A stretch of 64,000 nucleotides of DNA from assembly GCF_021732705.1 (NCBI RefSeq), contig NZ_JAKFUM010000011.1:186001-250000 (forward strand). Reading direction: 5' to 3'. This document shows, piece by piece, positions 27,947 to 38,079 of the stretch (the first letter of the stretch is position 1; each line of letters opens with the position of its first letter). Made by a program: the position numbers and the translations under genes. Under the pieces are notes generated by a model. The model saw only the letters and a list, made by a program, of their open reading frames with translations, did not search any database and had not been told where the DNA came from. Source of the DNA: Nevskia sp. (GTDB taxonomy: Bacteria; Pseudomonadota; Gammaproteobacteria; Nevskiales; Nevskiaceae).

Positions 27947-29896
27947 ATGTCGGAACGCGACCCCGCAAACGCCGTCCACGGCATGGCCGTGAAAATGGCG
28001 TCGGGAAAGTCCGTGCCGGCTGCATTCGAGCAGGCTGTCCGCGCGTATTCCGAACGCGTGGCGCTGACCTGTGGCCGCGACACGCTGACCTATGCCGCGC
28101 TCGACGCCCGTGCCAACGCCATTGCCAGCGGCCTGATCGCGCGCGGCGTGACGCCGGGCAGCCTCGTCGGCCTGTTCATGGGCCGCTCGATCGACACCGT
28201 CGCCGCGATCCTCGGCGTGCTGAAGGCCGGCGCCGCCTACGTCCCGTTCGACCCGGCCTACCCCGCCGCGCAGCTCGCGTTCATCCTCGACGATGCCGCA
28301 CCGGCCGTGATCCTGACCACCGGCGCGATGCAGGCCCTGCCCGCCGCCAGCGTCTTCGCCGCGCGCGCCACACTCGACCTGGCACGCGATTTCCCGCCGG
28401 TGACGACGGCGCCCGCGTTGCCGGCGATCACGCCGGACGCGCTGGCCTATGTCATGTACACCTCGGGCTCCACAGGCCGCCCGAAAGGTGTGCAGATCCC
28501 GCACAGCGGCATTCTGCGGCTGGTCATCGACAACGATTTCGCGACCTTCGGTGCCGACGAAACGGTGCTGCACCTCGCCCCGCTGGCCTTCGACGCATCG
28601 ACCTTCGAGCTGTGGGCCGCGCTGTTGCACGGCGGCAGTCTGGCCATCGTCCCGGATGCGCATCCATCCCTCGCGGACATCGCCGGCGCGATCCGCGAGC
28701 ACGGCGTCACCACCGCCTGGCTCACGGCCGGCCTGTTTCACCTGATGGTCGATCACCAGCTCGACGCGCTGCGCGGTCTGCGCCAGCTGCTGGCGGGTGG
28801 CGACGTGCTGTCGGTCGCCCATGTCGATCGCCTGCTGGCCGCGCACCCGACGCTGCGGCTGATCAACGGCTACGGGCCGACCGAGAACACCACGTTCTCC
28901 TGCTGCTACACGATTCCGCCGATCGGTCATGGCGACCGCCAGCCGGGGCCGATTCCGATCGGCCGCGCCATCCGGCATTCGGAAGCCTGGGTGCTGGACG
29001 CTGCGCTGCAGCCGGTGCCGGACGGCAACGACGGTGCGGTCGGCGACATGGGCGAGCTGTTTGTCGGCGGACCAGGACTTGCACGCGGCTATCTGAATCG
29101 CCCGGAGCTCGACCTTGAACGCTTCATTCCGCACCCGTTCGACCCGACGCCCGGCGCGCGCCTGTACCGCACCGGCGATCTCGTGCGCCGTCGCGCCGAT
29201 GGCGTGCTGGAGTTCCACGGCCGCGCCGATCGTCAGGTCAAGATCAATGGCAAGCGGGTCGAGCTCGACGAGATCGAAGCCGTGCTGCGTCGCCACCCGT
29301 CGGTTCGCGAAGCCGCGGTGAAGACCTTCGAGCCGGTCGCCGGGGATCGGCGCATCGCCGCGTTCGTCACCGCCGGTGACGGCGGCGCGATCGATCTCGA
29401 CGCGCTGCGCGGCTTCGTGCGCGCCGAGCTGCCGGACTACATGCAGCCGGCACAGTTGCTCGCACTCGAAGCCTTCCCGCTGACCACGTCCGGCAAGGTC
29501 GACCGCGCGAAGCTCGCCGTGCCGGACGCTGCGCCGTCGAGCCCGGCGCGCGCCGCCGCCGGCAACGCGCTCGAAGCCAGCCTGCTGCGCGTCTGGCGCG
29601 AGGTGCTCGGCAGCGACGACATCGGCGTCGACGACAATTTCTTCGACATCGGCGGCTCCAGCCTGCAGATGATGAAAGTCCACGCGGCGATCCAGCCGCT
29701 GCTGCCGCGGCCGGCGTCGATCGTCGACCTGTTCACCTATCCGCGCATCCGCCTTCTGGCGAACTGGCTCGCGAACGCGACACCAGCGGCCGCACCGCAG
29801 GCATCCGCGGCCATGCTCAACGCGCAGGAACGCGCCCGCCGCCAGAATGCGGCGCTGGCCCGCGCGCGCCCCGCTCCCCGTCCCACGGTCCGATGA
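27947..29896 (+). CDS. NRPS initiation protein, A-T (predicted valine-activating)
   Basis: 649 residues: an adenylation domain (about 20-535) and a peptidyl-carrier domain (about 545-620), with the phosphopantetheine Ser at 572 in IGGSSLQM. The core motifs are intact: YTSGSTGRPKG (A3), NGYGPTEN (A5), YRTGDLVRRRADG (A7), KINGKRVELDEIE (A8) and the catalytic Lys in TTSGKVDRAKL (A10). Aligned by hand to GrsA, the specificity residues read D-A-F-W-L-G-G-T-F, the pattern known for valine. There is no condensation domain, so it should load the starter unit. ATG 27947 is preferred; a GTG at 27872 would add 25 residues. Its stop overlaps the start of the next gene (ATGA), so transfer is to the KS of that protein. 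Confidence 0.88.
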   Translation: MSERDPANAVHGMAVKMASGKSVPAAFEQAVRAYSERVALTCGRDTLTYAALDARANAIASGLIARGVTPGSLVGLFMGRSIDTVAAILGVLKAGAAYVPFDPAYPAAQLAFILDDAAPAVILTTGAMQALPAASVFAARATLDLARDFPPVTTAPALPAITPDALAYVMYTSGSTGRPKGVQIPHSGILRLVIDNDFATFGADETVLHLAPLAFDASTFELWAALLHGGSLAIVPDAHPSLADIAGAIREHGVTTAWLTAGLFHLMVDHQLDALRGLRQLLAGGDVLSVAHVDRLLAAHPTLRLINGYGPTENTTFSCCYTIPPIGHGDRQPGPIPIGRAIRHSEAWVLDAALQPVPDGNDGAVGDMGELFVGGPGLARGYLNRPELDLERFIPHPFDPTPGARLYRTGDLVRRRADGVLEFHGRADRQVKINGKRVELDEIEAVLRRHPSVREAAVKTFEPVAGDRRIAAFVTAGDGGAIDLDALRGFVRAELPDYMQPAQLLALEAFPLTTSGKVDRAKLAVPDAAPSSPARAAAGNALEASLLRVWREVLGSDDIGVDDNFFDIGGSSLQMMKVHAAIQPLLPRPASIVDLFTYPRIRLLANWLANATPAAAPQASAAMLNAQERARRQNAALARARPAPRPTVR

Positions 29897-32800
29897 ACGC
29901 CGATCCGAACCTGCCCGAGTCCGCCGACGACGCACCGCCGCCCGGCGGCATCGCGATCATCGGCATGGCCGTGCGCCTGCCCGGTGCCGACAGCGGCTGC
30001 AGCACGGTCGAGCAGTTCTGGCAGAACCTCGCCGCCGGTCGCGAATCGATCACCCGCTTCAGCGATGCCGAGCTCGAAGACGCGTTCGATGCCGACACTC
30101 GTGCCGCCCCGAACTTCGTCAAGGCCCGGCCGATCCTGCGCGGCATCGAGAACTTCGATGCCGAGTTCTTCGGCATGTACGCGAAGGAAGCCGAGCTGAC
30201 CGATCCGCAGCACCGCGTGCTGCTCGAGTGCGCGTGGGAAGCGTTCGAGCACGCCGGCCATGATCCGGCGCAGTTCGGCGGCAACATCGGCGTGTTCGCC
30301 GGCTCCAGCATCAACACCTATTTCCTGCGGCATGTGATGACCGACCGGCAGAAGGTCGCGGACTTCACCAGCGGCTACCAGGTCAGCCAGTACCCGCAGC
30401 TGCTCGGCGCCGGCCATGATTTCACCGCCACCCGGATCGCCTACAAGTTCGACCTGCGCGGCCCGGCGATCAACCTGAACTCCGCCTGCTCGACCTCGCT
30501 GCTCGCGGTCGCCCAGGCCTGCCAGAGCCTGATGCTGTACCAGTCGGACATGGCCCTGGCCGGCGGCGTGTCGATCAGCCTGCCGCAGCAGCGCGGCTAC
30601 CAGCACCTCGAAGGCGGCATGGCTTCCGCCGACGGTCACTGCAAGAGCTTCGATGCCGATGCCACCGGCACCGTGTTCGGCAGTGGCGCCGGCATGGTGC
30701 TGCTGAAGCGCCTCGAAGACGCGCTTGCCGATGGCGACACCGTCTACGCGGTGATCCGCGGCTGCGGCGTCAACAACGACGGTGCGGGCAAGGTCGGCTT
30801 CACGGCACCGAGCGTCGAAGGTCAGGCCGGCTGCATCGAGATGGCCCACGCCGCGGCGGGTGTCGATCCGCGCGCGATCTCGTACGTCGAATGCCACGGC
30901 ACCGCCACGCCGCTCGGCGATCCGATCGAGATTGCCGGGCTGACGCGCGCGTTTCGCAGTGCAACCGACGATGCGCAGTTCTGCCGCATCGGCTCGGTGA
31001 AATCGAACATCGGCCATCTCGATGCCGCGGCCGGCGTCAGTGGCCTGATCAAGACGACGCTGGCGCTGCACAAGCGGCAGATTCCGGCCTCGCTGCACTA
31101 CACGCGGCCAAATCCGCAGATCGACTTCGCGTCGACCCCGTTCTTCGTCAACACCGCGCTGACGCCGTGGCACTGCGACGGTCCACGTATCGCCGGCGTC
31201 AGCGCATTCGGCGTCGGCGGCACCAATGTCCATGTCGTGGTCGAGGAAGCGCCAGCGGCAGTTCGCGATGATCGCGATGCCGGCCCGCAGCTGCTGGTGC
31301 TGTCGGCGCGCAATGCCGCAGCGCTCGCCGCCGCACGGGACAACCTCGCCGCGCATCTCCGCGCCACGCCGTCGGCAAGCCTCGCCGATGTCGCGTGGAC
31401 CCTGCAGGCCGGCCGCCGCGGCTTCGACCAGCGCTGCGCGATCGTCGCGTCGTCGGTCGAGCAGGCAATTGCCCGGCTCGCCAGTGCTGAGCCGGCGCGG
31501 GTGGCCAGCGGCGCGAAGCCCGCGCAGCCGTCGCCAGTCGTCTTCATGTTTCCCGGTCAGGGCGCGCAGTATCCCGACATGGGCGCCGGCCTGTACGCCG
31601 CCGAGCCGGTGTTCCGCGACGCCGTCGATCGTTGTGCGGCCATCCTCGCCCCGCACCTCGGGCTGGACCTGCGGACCCTGTTGTATCCGAAGGCCGATGC
31701 CGACGGCGCCGCGAAGGCGCTGATGTCGACGCTGGCGGCGCAGCCGGCGATCTTCACCATCGAGTACGCCACCGCCCAGCTCTGGCTGAGCCTCGGCATC
31801 GCACCCACCGCGATGATCGGCCACTCGATCGGCGAGTTCGTCGCGGCCACGCTGTCCGGCGTCATGACGCTGGACGATGCGCTCGCCATCGTCGCGGCCC
31901 GCGGACGTCTGATGGCGGAGCTGCCGGGTGGCGCGATGCTGTCGGTCCGCCTGCCGGAAAGCGAGCTGCTGCCGCTGCTGGACTCTGGATCCGGATCGGG
32001 GCTGGCGATTGCCGCGATCAACGGACCGAGCCTGTGCGTGGTCTCGGGCCCGTTCGACGCGATTGAAGCCTTCGAGACGCGGCTGACCGAGCGCGGCAGC
32101 GTTCATCGCCGCCTGCACACCTCGCATGCGTTCCACTCGGCGATGGTCGAGCCGATCGTGGCGCCGCTGCGCGAAGTCGTCGCGAAGGCAAGGCTGTCGG
32201 CCCCGACGATCCCGTACGTCTCCTGCGTCAGCGGCACCTGGATCAGCGCCGAGCAGGCCACCTCGCCCGACTACTGGGCGCGCCACGCGCGGGTTCCGGT
32301 GCGCTTTGCCGATGGACTGGCAACGGTTGCAGCCGACGGCGCGCCGCTGCTGCTCGAAGTGGGCCCCGGCAATGTGCTGACCACGCTCGCCACGCAGATC
32401 ACCAAGGGCCGCGGCCTGACCATCACGCCATCGCTGCCGGACGCCGAGCGCGAGATCGCCGATGTCGACATGGTGCTGTCCGCGCTCGGCAAGCTGTGGA
32501 TCGCCGGTCACGTGCCGGACTGGCGCGCGCTGCACGGCGGCACCCGGCAGCGGATCGCGCTGCCGACCTACCCGTTCCAGCGCAGCCGTCACTGGCTGGA
32601 TGCGCCTGCCGTCGGCGACGTTTCCGCCGCGGCGCTGCCGGCGCGGCGCGAAGCACCGGCCGCGACCGCCGTCGCCCGCGATTCCGCACCGGCTGCCGAT
32701 GCGGCCCCGAATTCCTCTTTCCCCGTTGCCCTTGCCAGTCAGGACACTCCCGTGACGACATTCGCCACTGCCGATGCCCACCTCGAATCGATTCGCGCGA

Positions 32801-35800
32801 CCGTCGTCGCGATCCTCGAAGACCTGTCCGGCGAGACGCCGCCGGCCGACGAGCCGAATCTCAGCTTCCTCGAGATGGGCTTCGATTCGCTGTTCCTGAC
32901 CCAGGTCGCGCAGCGCATCCAGAGCAAGCTGAAGGTCAAGATCACGTTCCGCCAGTTGCTCGGCGACTACGCGACGATCCCGACGCTGTCGCAGTTCCTC
33001 GCCGATTCGACGCCGCGCCCGGCCGTGGCCGCTGCAGCGCCGGCCGCGCCGAGCCCGGCACCGTCAGCCGCGCCGCAGCCGTATGTCGCGCAGATGATGC
33101 CGATGCCGACGATGTCCGCCGCAGCGGTCGCCGGCAGCGGCATCGAGGCGCTGTTCCGCGAGCAGATCGCGGCCATGTCGGCATTGGTCCAGAACCAGAT
33201 GGCAGCGCTGCAGGGCCTCGGCATCAGCGGTGGCTCGGCCCCGGCGATGCCAACAAACGTGGTGCCGCCAGCGGCTGCGACACCCGTTGCCGCGACGCCC
33301 GCAGCACCGGCTGCCGACACCGAAGGCGAATTCCACCGGCCGTCGCGCTTCGACATCTTCAAGGAAGTCCGCAAGAAGACTGCGGATACCTCGGCCTCGC
33401 CGGAACAGGTCGCGCACATCGCCGAACTGGTCGAGCAGTACGCGACACGTCTCGCCGGCTCCAAGGCCCACAGCCAGGAATTCCGCCGGCCGCATGCCGA
33501 TCCGCGCACGGCCTCCGGCTTTCGCGCCGAGTGGAAGGAAATGGTGTTCCCGGTGGTCTGCGCGCGGTCGAAAGGCTCGAAGATCTGGGATGTCGACGGC
33601 AACGAGTACGTCGACCTCGTCAACGGTTACGGCCAGACCGCGTTCGGGCATTCGCCGGACTTCGTGTCCGACGCGGTGAAAGCGCAGCTCGACCGCGGCT
33701 TCGCGATCGGTCCGCAGGCCGACCTCGCCGGCAAGGTTGCACAGATGTTTGCCGAGATGACCGGCAACGAGCGCGTGACCTTCTGCAACACCGGCTCGGA
33801 AGCGGTGATGGCGGCGATGCGCGTGGCCCGCAACATCACCGGCCGCATGAAGGTCGTCGTGTTCAACGGCGACTATCACGGCCAGTTCGACGAAGTGCTG
33901 GTCAAGGGCGTGCAGAAGCCCGGCGCGAAGCCGCGGACCAAGCCGGGTGCCAACGGCATTCCGGAAGAATCGGTCGCCAACATGGTCGTGCTCGACTACG
34001 GCACGCCGGAATCGCTGCAGTGGATTCGGGACAACGCCGAGGACTGCGCGGCGGTCATCGTCGAGACGATCCAGAGCCGCCATCCGCATCTCTACCCGCT
34101 GGAGTTCCTGCGCGAAGTGCGCAAGATCACCGAGGCTGCGGGTACGGTCTTCGTGATGGACGAGGTGGTCACCGGTTTCCGCGTGCATCAGGGCGGCATG
34201 CAGGCGCTGGCCGGCATCGAGGCCGACATGGCGGCCTACGGCAAGGTGGTCGGCGGCGGCATGCCGGTCGGCATCCTCGCCGGCAAGGCCAAGTTCATGG
34301 ATGGCCTCGACGGCGGCTTCTGGCAGTACGGTGACGATTCCTACCCGGAAGTCGGCGTGACCTTCTTCGCCGGCACCTTCGTGCGCCATCCGCTGGTGCT
34401 GGCCGCGGTTCACGCGGTGCTGCTGCACCTGAAGCAGGAAGGCCCGCAGCTGCAGGAGCGCCTGACTGCGCGCACCACCGCGCTGGTGGCCGATCTCAAC
34501 GCGATCTTCGCCGAAGGCGGCCTCAAGACCCGCATCGAAAGCTTCTCGAGCTGGTTCTATTTCAACCTGTCGGGCGAGCATCCGCTGGCGACGCTGTTCT
34601 TCTATCACCTGCGCCTGCGCGGCATTCACATTCAGGACGGCTTCCCGTGCTTCCTGACCACGGCGCACAGCGACGAGGATCTCGACCGCATCCGCCGCGC
34701 GTTCCGCGAAGCCGTGAACGAGCTGCGCAAGGTCGGCATCTTCGGCGCAACGGCCCCGGCGCTGGCTGCAGCGCCGGCAGCCGCGGTGGCGACGGTGGCC
34801 GCCCTGCCGCCGGCCGAAGTGCCGAAGGCGATTCCGGCGCACGAGGCCAGCCAGCCGGCGCAGGCCGGCCTGCCGCTGACGCAACCGCAGGTCGAGATCT
34901 GGCTGTCGGCGCAGCTTGGCGAGGAAGCGTCGTGCGCGTTCAACGAGTCGGTGTCGCTGCGCATGAACGGCACGCTGAATCCTGAAGCGCTGCAGCACGC
35001 GTTGACCCGCGTCGTCGCCCGCCACGACGCGCTGCGCGCCTCGTTCAGCGAGACCGGCGAGACGATGAACATCGCGGCACCTGCCGCCTTCGCCTACCCG
35101 ACCGTCGACGTGTCCGGTGCCGACGCCGAAGCCCGGCTTGCCGAATTGCTCGACGAAGACGCGCGCACGCCGTTCGATCTCGTCGCCGGCCCGCTGATGC
35201 GCGCCAAGCTGGTCCGCCTCGCGCCGACCCAGCACGTGCTGATGATCACGGCGCATCACATCGTCTGCGACGGCTGGTCCGTCAACGTCATCGTCAACGA
35301 ACTGGCCGACATCTACGCTGCCGCCTGCGAAGGCCGGGTTGCCGAACTCGCGGCACCGCTGCCGTTCAGCACCTACGCCCGGACCGAGATCGAGCGCAAT
35401 GCCGCCGATGGCGCGAAGACCGAGGCGTTCTGGCTGAAGGAGTTCGAGGCGCCGGTGACGCCACTGGACCTGCCGACCGATCGTCCGCGCGGTGCGCTGC
35501 GCGGCTATCACGGCGCCAGCCTGTGCCGCCGCATCGACGCCGAGCTGTACAAGACGGTCAAGAAGTCCGGCGCCCGCCTCGGCAGCACGCTGTTCGCAAC
35601 CCTGCTGGCCGCATTCGAGGCGCTGGCCGGACGTCTGAGCGGGCTCGAAGAGGTGGTGGTCGGCGTGCCGACCGCCGGCCAGTCGCTGCTCGAAGACCAG
35701 GTCCTGGTCGGCCACTGCGTGAACTTCCTGCCGATCCGCGGCGCCTGGTCGAAGGACATGAAGGTGTCCGAGCATCTGGGCGCAGTCGCCAAGCAGGTGC

Positions 35801-38049
35801 TGAACGCGTTCGAGCACCAGAGCTACACCTTCGGCACGCTGGTCCGCCGGCTCACCGAGCGCGGCCTGCTGAAGCGCGAACCGAACCGCCTGCCGCTGAC
35901 CGAAATCCAGTTCAACCTCGAACGTCTGGCCGATCGCCTGCAGCTGCCGGGCCTCACCGTCGATGTCGCGCCGAACGCCAAGGCCTTCGTCAATTTCGAC
36001 ATCTTCCTGAACGTCATCGAGTCGAACGACGGCCTGCGGCTGGACTGCGACTACAACACCGAGCTGTACGACGAAGCGACGATCGGCCGCTGGCTCGACG
36101 CCTATCAGGCGCTGCTGCAGGCGTTCGTCGCCGATCCGGCGCAGCCGCTGGTCAAGGCCAACTGCCTGCTGCCGGCGGCGCGCGAACAGCTGCTGACCGC
36201 CTTCAACCACACGGCCAGCGACTATCCGCGCGAACACTGCGTGCACCAGCTGTTCGAGACGCGCGCCGCCGCGAGCCCGGACGCACCGGCCGTGAGCTTC
36301 GGCGACACCACGCTGAGCTACCGCGAGCTGAATGCGCGGGCCAACCGCTTCGCCAACCTGCTGCTGGCGCGCTCGGCGTCGAACCAGCCGGTCGGCGTGC
36401 TGATCGAGCGTTCGACCGACATGCTCGCCGCGCTGCTCGGCGTGATGAAGGCCGGCCGCACCTACATCCCGCTCGATCCGACGCACCCGGCCGCGCGCCT
36501 CAAGCACATCCTCGGCGAAGCGAAGATCTCGGCACTGATCACCGATGATCCGACCGCGATCGGCACGATCGACGTCGGCGCGCCGGTGATCGAACTGAGC
36601 CGCGATGCCGCCGCGCTCGATGCCGCGTCCGCCGACAAGCCGAGCGTGGCGACGAACGCCGAGAGCATCGCGTACACGATCTACACCTCGGGGTCGACCG
36701 GCCTGCCGAAGGGTGTCGAAGTCAGCCACCGCGCGGTGGTCAACCTGCTGATGGCCATGGCGCGCCAGCCCGGCCTGAGCCGCGACGACGTGCTGTTCGC
36801 CGTGACCACGATCTCGTTCGATATCGCAGCGCTCGAACTGTTCCTGCCGCTGATCGTCGGCGCCCGCGTGGTGATTGCCGAGCGCGAAGAACTGGCCGAC
36901 GGCTTCCGGCTGCTGAGCCACCTTGAAAGCGTGAAGGCGACCGCGATGCAGGCCACGCCGGCGACCTGGCGCATCCTGCTCGAAGCCGACTTCAAGCCGA
37001 AGGCCGGCTTCAAGATGCTGTGCGGCGGTGAAGCGCTGCCGCGCGAACTGGCGAATCGCCTGATCGCCGCCGGCGACGGCCAACTGTGGAACATGTACGG
37101 CCCGACCGAGACCACGATCTGGTCATCGTGCGATCGCGTCACCGCCGGCGACGAGCCGATCAGCATCGGCAAGCCGATCGCCAACACCCAGTTCCACATC
37201 CTCGATGCCAACGATCAGCCGGTGCCGCTCGGCGTCGCCGGTCAGCTGCACATCGGCGGCGACGGCCTGGCGCGCGGCTACTACCAGCGCGAAGCCCTGA
37301 CCGCGGAGAAATTCATCGCCAATCCGTTCGGCGCCGGCAGGATCTATCGCACCGGCGACCTCGCCCGCTGGCTGCCGGACGGCCGCGTGCAGCATCTCGG
37401 CCGCATGGATCACCAGACCAAGCTCAGAGGCTTCCGCATCGAGCTGGGCGAAATCGAAGCCGGGCTGATGACCCACGGCGGCGTGGCCAATGCCGCCGTG
37501 CTGCTGCGCGAGGACACGCCGGGCGCGCCGCGTCTCGTCGCGTACTACCAGCTGGCACCGAGCATCAGCCGCAGCCCGTCCGACCTGCGCGCCGCGCTCG
37601 CCCTGCATCTGCCGGAGTACATGATCCCGGCGGCGTGGCTGGAACTGCCGCAGCTGCCGCTGACGCCGAACGGCAAGATCGACCGCCGCGCACTGCCGGT
37701 GCCGGATGCCGCGCAGACGGTTGAAGCCGAGTACCACGCCCCCACATCCGACACCGAAGCGACGTTGGCGCGCATCTGGGCCGAAGTGCTGAAGCGCGAG
37801 CGCGTCGGCACCGGCGATGACCTGTTCGCACTCGGCGCCGATTCGATCCAGATCTTCCAGATCGCGGCCCGCGCCAACCGCGAGAACATCAAGCTGACGG
37901 CGAAGCAATTGATCCAGAGCCGCACCATCTCGGTGCTTGCGAAGTCGCTGGCCGCCGCCCCGGCGGAGGCCCCGGCCGCTACCGGCAAGGCGCTGCCGAC
38001 GCTGGCGCAGTTCCAGCGGAAGCGCCGCACCGGCACCGAAATCCGGTAA
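29893..38049 (+). CDS. Hybrid PKS-NRPS: KS-AT-ACP-aminotransferase-C-A-T
   Basis: 2718 residues. KS about 17-440 (Cys199 in SACSTSLLA, His335 in CHGTAT, His375). AT about 548-830 (Ser645 in GHSIG, HAFH at 745-748, a malonyl-CoA signature). ACP with Ser999 in GFDSLFLTQ. An Ala/Pro-rich linker. Then a class III PLP aminotransferase related to glutamate-1-semialdehyde aminotransferase, about 1150-1610 (Asp1423 in FVMDEVVTGF, Lys1451). C domain about 1655-2100 (intact HHIVCDG at 1788-1794). A domain about 2115-2610. T domain with Ser2651. No ketoreductase is present, so the beta-ketone is available for amination, as in iturin- and microcystin-type synthases. The A-domain residues read D-I-L-Q-L-G-M-I-W, the glycine pattern. 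Start overlaps the previous stop (ATGA). Confidence 0.92.
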   Translation: MNADPNLPESADDAPPPGGIAIIGMAVRLPGADSGCSTVEQFWQNLAAGRESITRFSDAELEDAFDADTRAAPNFVKARPILRGIENFDAEFFGMYAKEAELTDPQHRVLLECAWEAFEHAGHDPAQFGGNIGVFAGSSINTYFLRHVMTDRQKVADFTSGYQVSQYPQLLGAGHDFTATRIAYKFDLRGPAINLNSACSTSLLAVAQACQSLMLYQSDMALAGGVSISLPQQRGYQHLEGGMASADGHCKSFDADATGTVFGSGAGMVLLKRLEDALADGDTVYAVIRGCGVNNDGAGKVGFTAPSVEGQAGCIEMAHAAAGVDPRAISYVECHGTATPLGDPIEIAGLTRAFRSATDDAQFCRIGSVKSNIGHLDAAAGVSGLIKTTLALHKRQIPASLHYTRPNPQIDFASTPFFVNTALTPWHCDGPRIAGVSAFGVGGTNVHVVVEEAPAAVRDDRDAGPQLLVLSARNAAALAAARDNLAAHLRATPSASLADVAWTLQAGRRGFDQRCAIVASSVEQAIARLASAEPARVASGAKPAQPSPVVFMFPGQGAQYPDMGAGLYAAEPVFRDAVDRCAAILAPHLGLDLRTLLYPKADADGAAKALMSTLAAQPAIFTIEYATAQLWLSLGIAPTAMIGHSIGEFVAATLSGVMTLDDALAIVAARGRLMAELPGGAMLSVRLPESELLPLLDSGSGSGLAIAAINGPSLCVVSGPFDAIEAFETRLTERGSVHRRLHTSHAFHSAMVEPIVAPLREVVAKARLSAPTIPYVSCVSGTWISAEQATSPDYWARHARVPVRFADGLATVAADGAPLLLEVGPGNVLTTLATQITKGRGLTITPSLPDAEREIADVDMVLSALGKLWIAGHVPDWRALHGGTRQRIALPTYPFQRSRHWLDAPAVGDVSAAALPARREAPAATAVARDSAPAADAAPNSSFPVALASQDTPVTTFATADAHLESIRATVVAILEDLSGETPPADEPNLSFLEMGFDSLFLTQVAQRIQSKLKVKITFRQLLGDYATIPTLSQFLADSTPRPAVAAAAPAAPSPAPSAAPQPYVAQMMPMPTMSAAAVAGSGIEALFREQIAAMSALVQNQMAALQGLGISGGSAPAMPTNVVPPAAATPVAATPAAPAADTEGEFHRPSRFDIFKEVRKKTADTSASPEQVAHIAELVEQYATRLAGSKAHSQEFRRPHADPRTASGFRAEWKEMVFPVVCARSKGSKIWDVDGNEYVDLVNGYGQTAFGHSPDFVSDAVKAQLDRGFAIGPQADLAGKVAQMFAEMTGNERVTFCNTGSEAVMAAMRVARNITGRMKVVVFNGDYHGQFDEVLVKGVQKPGAKPRTKPGANGIPEESVANMVVLDYGTPESLQWIRDNAEDCAAVIVETIQSRHPHLYPLEFLREVRKITEAAGTVFVMDEVVTGFRVHQGGMQALAGIEADMAAYGKVVGGGMPVGILAGKAKFMDGLDGGFWQYGDDSYPEVGVTFFAGTFVRHPLVLAAVHAVLLHLKQEGPQLQERLTARTTALVADLNAIFAEGGLKTRIESFSSWFYFNLSGEHPLATLFFYHLRLRGIHIQDGFPCFLTTAHSDEDLDRIRRAFREAVNELRKVGIFGATAPALAAAPAAAVATVAALPPAEVPKAIPAHEASQPAQAGLPLTQPQVEIWLSAQLGEEASCAFNESVSLRMNGTLNPEALQHALTRVVARHDALRASFSETGETMNIAAPAAFAYPTVDVSGADAEARLAELLDEDARTPFDLVAGPLMRAKLVRLAPTQHVLMITAHHIVCDGWSVNVIVNELADIYAAACEGRVAELAAPLPFSTYARTEIERNAADGAKTEAFWLKEFEAPVTPLDLPTDRPRGALRGYHGASLCRRIDAELYKTVKKSGARLGSTLFATLLAAFEALAGRLSGLEEVVVGVPTAGQSLLEDQVLVGHCVNFLPIRGAWSKDMKVSEHLGAVAKQVLNAFEHQSYTFGTLVRRLTERGLLKREPNRLPLTEIQFNLERLADRLQLPGLTVDVAPNAKAFVNFDIFLNVIESNDGLRLDCDYNTELYDEATIGRWLDAYQALLQAFVADPAQPLVKANCLLPAAREQLLTAFNHTASDYPREHCVHQLFETRAAASPDAPAVSFGDTTLSYRELNARANRFANLLLARSASNQPVGVLIERSTDMLAALLGVMKAGRTYIPLDPTHPAARLKHILGEAKISALITDDPTAIGTIDVGAPVIELSRDAAALDAASADKPSVATNAESIAYTIYTSGSTGLPKGVEVSHRAVVNLLMAMARQPGLSRDDVLFAVTTISFDIAALELFLPLIVGARVVIAEREELADGFRLLSHLESVKATAMQATPATWRILLEADFKPKAGFKMLCGGEALPRELANRLIAAGDGQLWNMYGPTETTIWSSCDRVTAGDEPISIGKPIANTQFHILDANDQPVPLGVAGQLHIGGDGLARGYYQREALTAEKFIANPFGAGRIYRTGDLARWLPDGRVQHLGRMDHQTKLRGFRIELGEIEAGLMTHGGVANAAVLLREDTPGAPRLVAYYQLAPSISRSPSDLRAALALHLPEYMIPAAWLELPQLPLTPNGKIDRRALPVPDAAQTVEAEYHAPTSDTEATLARIWAEVLKRERVGTGDDLFALGADSIQIFQIAARANRENIKLTAKQLIQSRTISVLAKSLAAAPAEAPAATGKALPTLAQFQRKRRTGTEIR

Positions 38050-38079
38050 CTCACCCACCACGCCATCACGCAACACGGA

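Noticed and set aside
33064-37083. 1339-codon minus-strand open frame inside the hybrid PKS-NRPS
   Set aside because: It runs opposite a gene with clear intact domains and has the low-complexity content of an antisense shadow.
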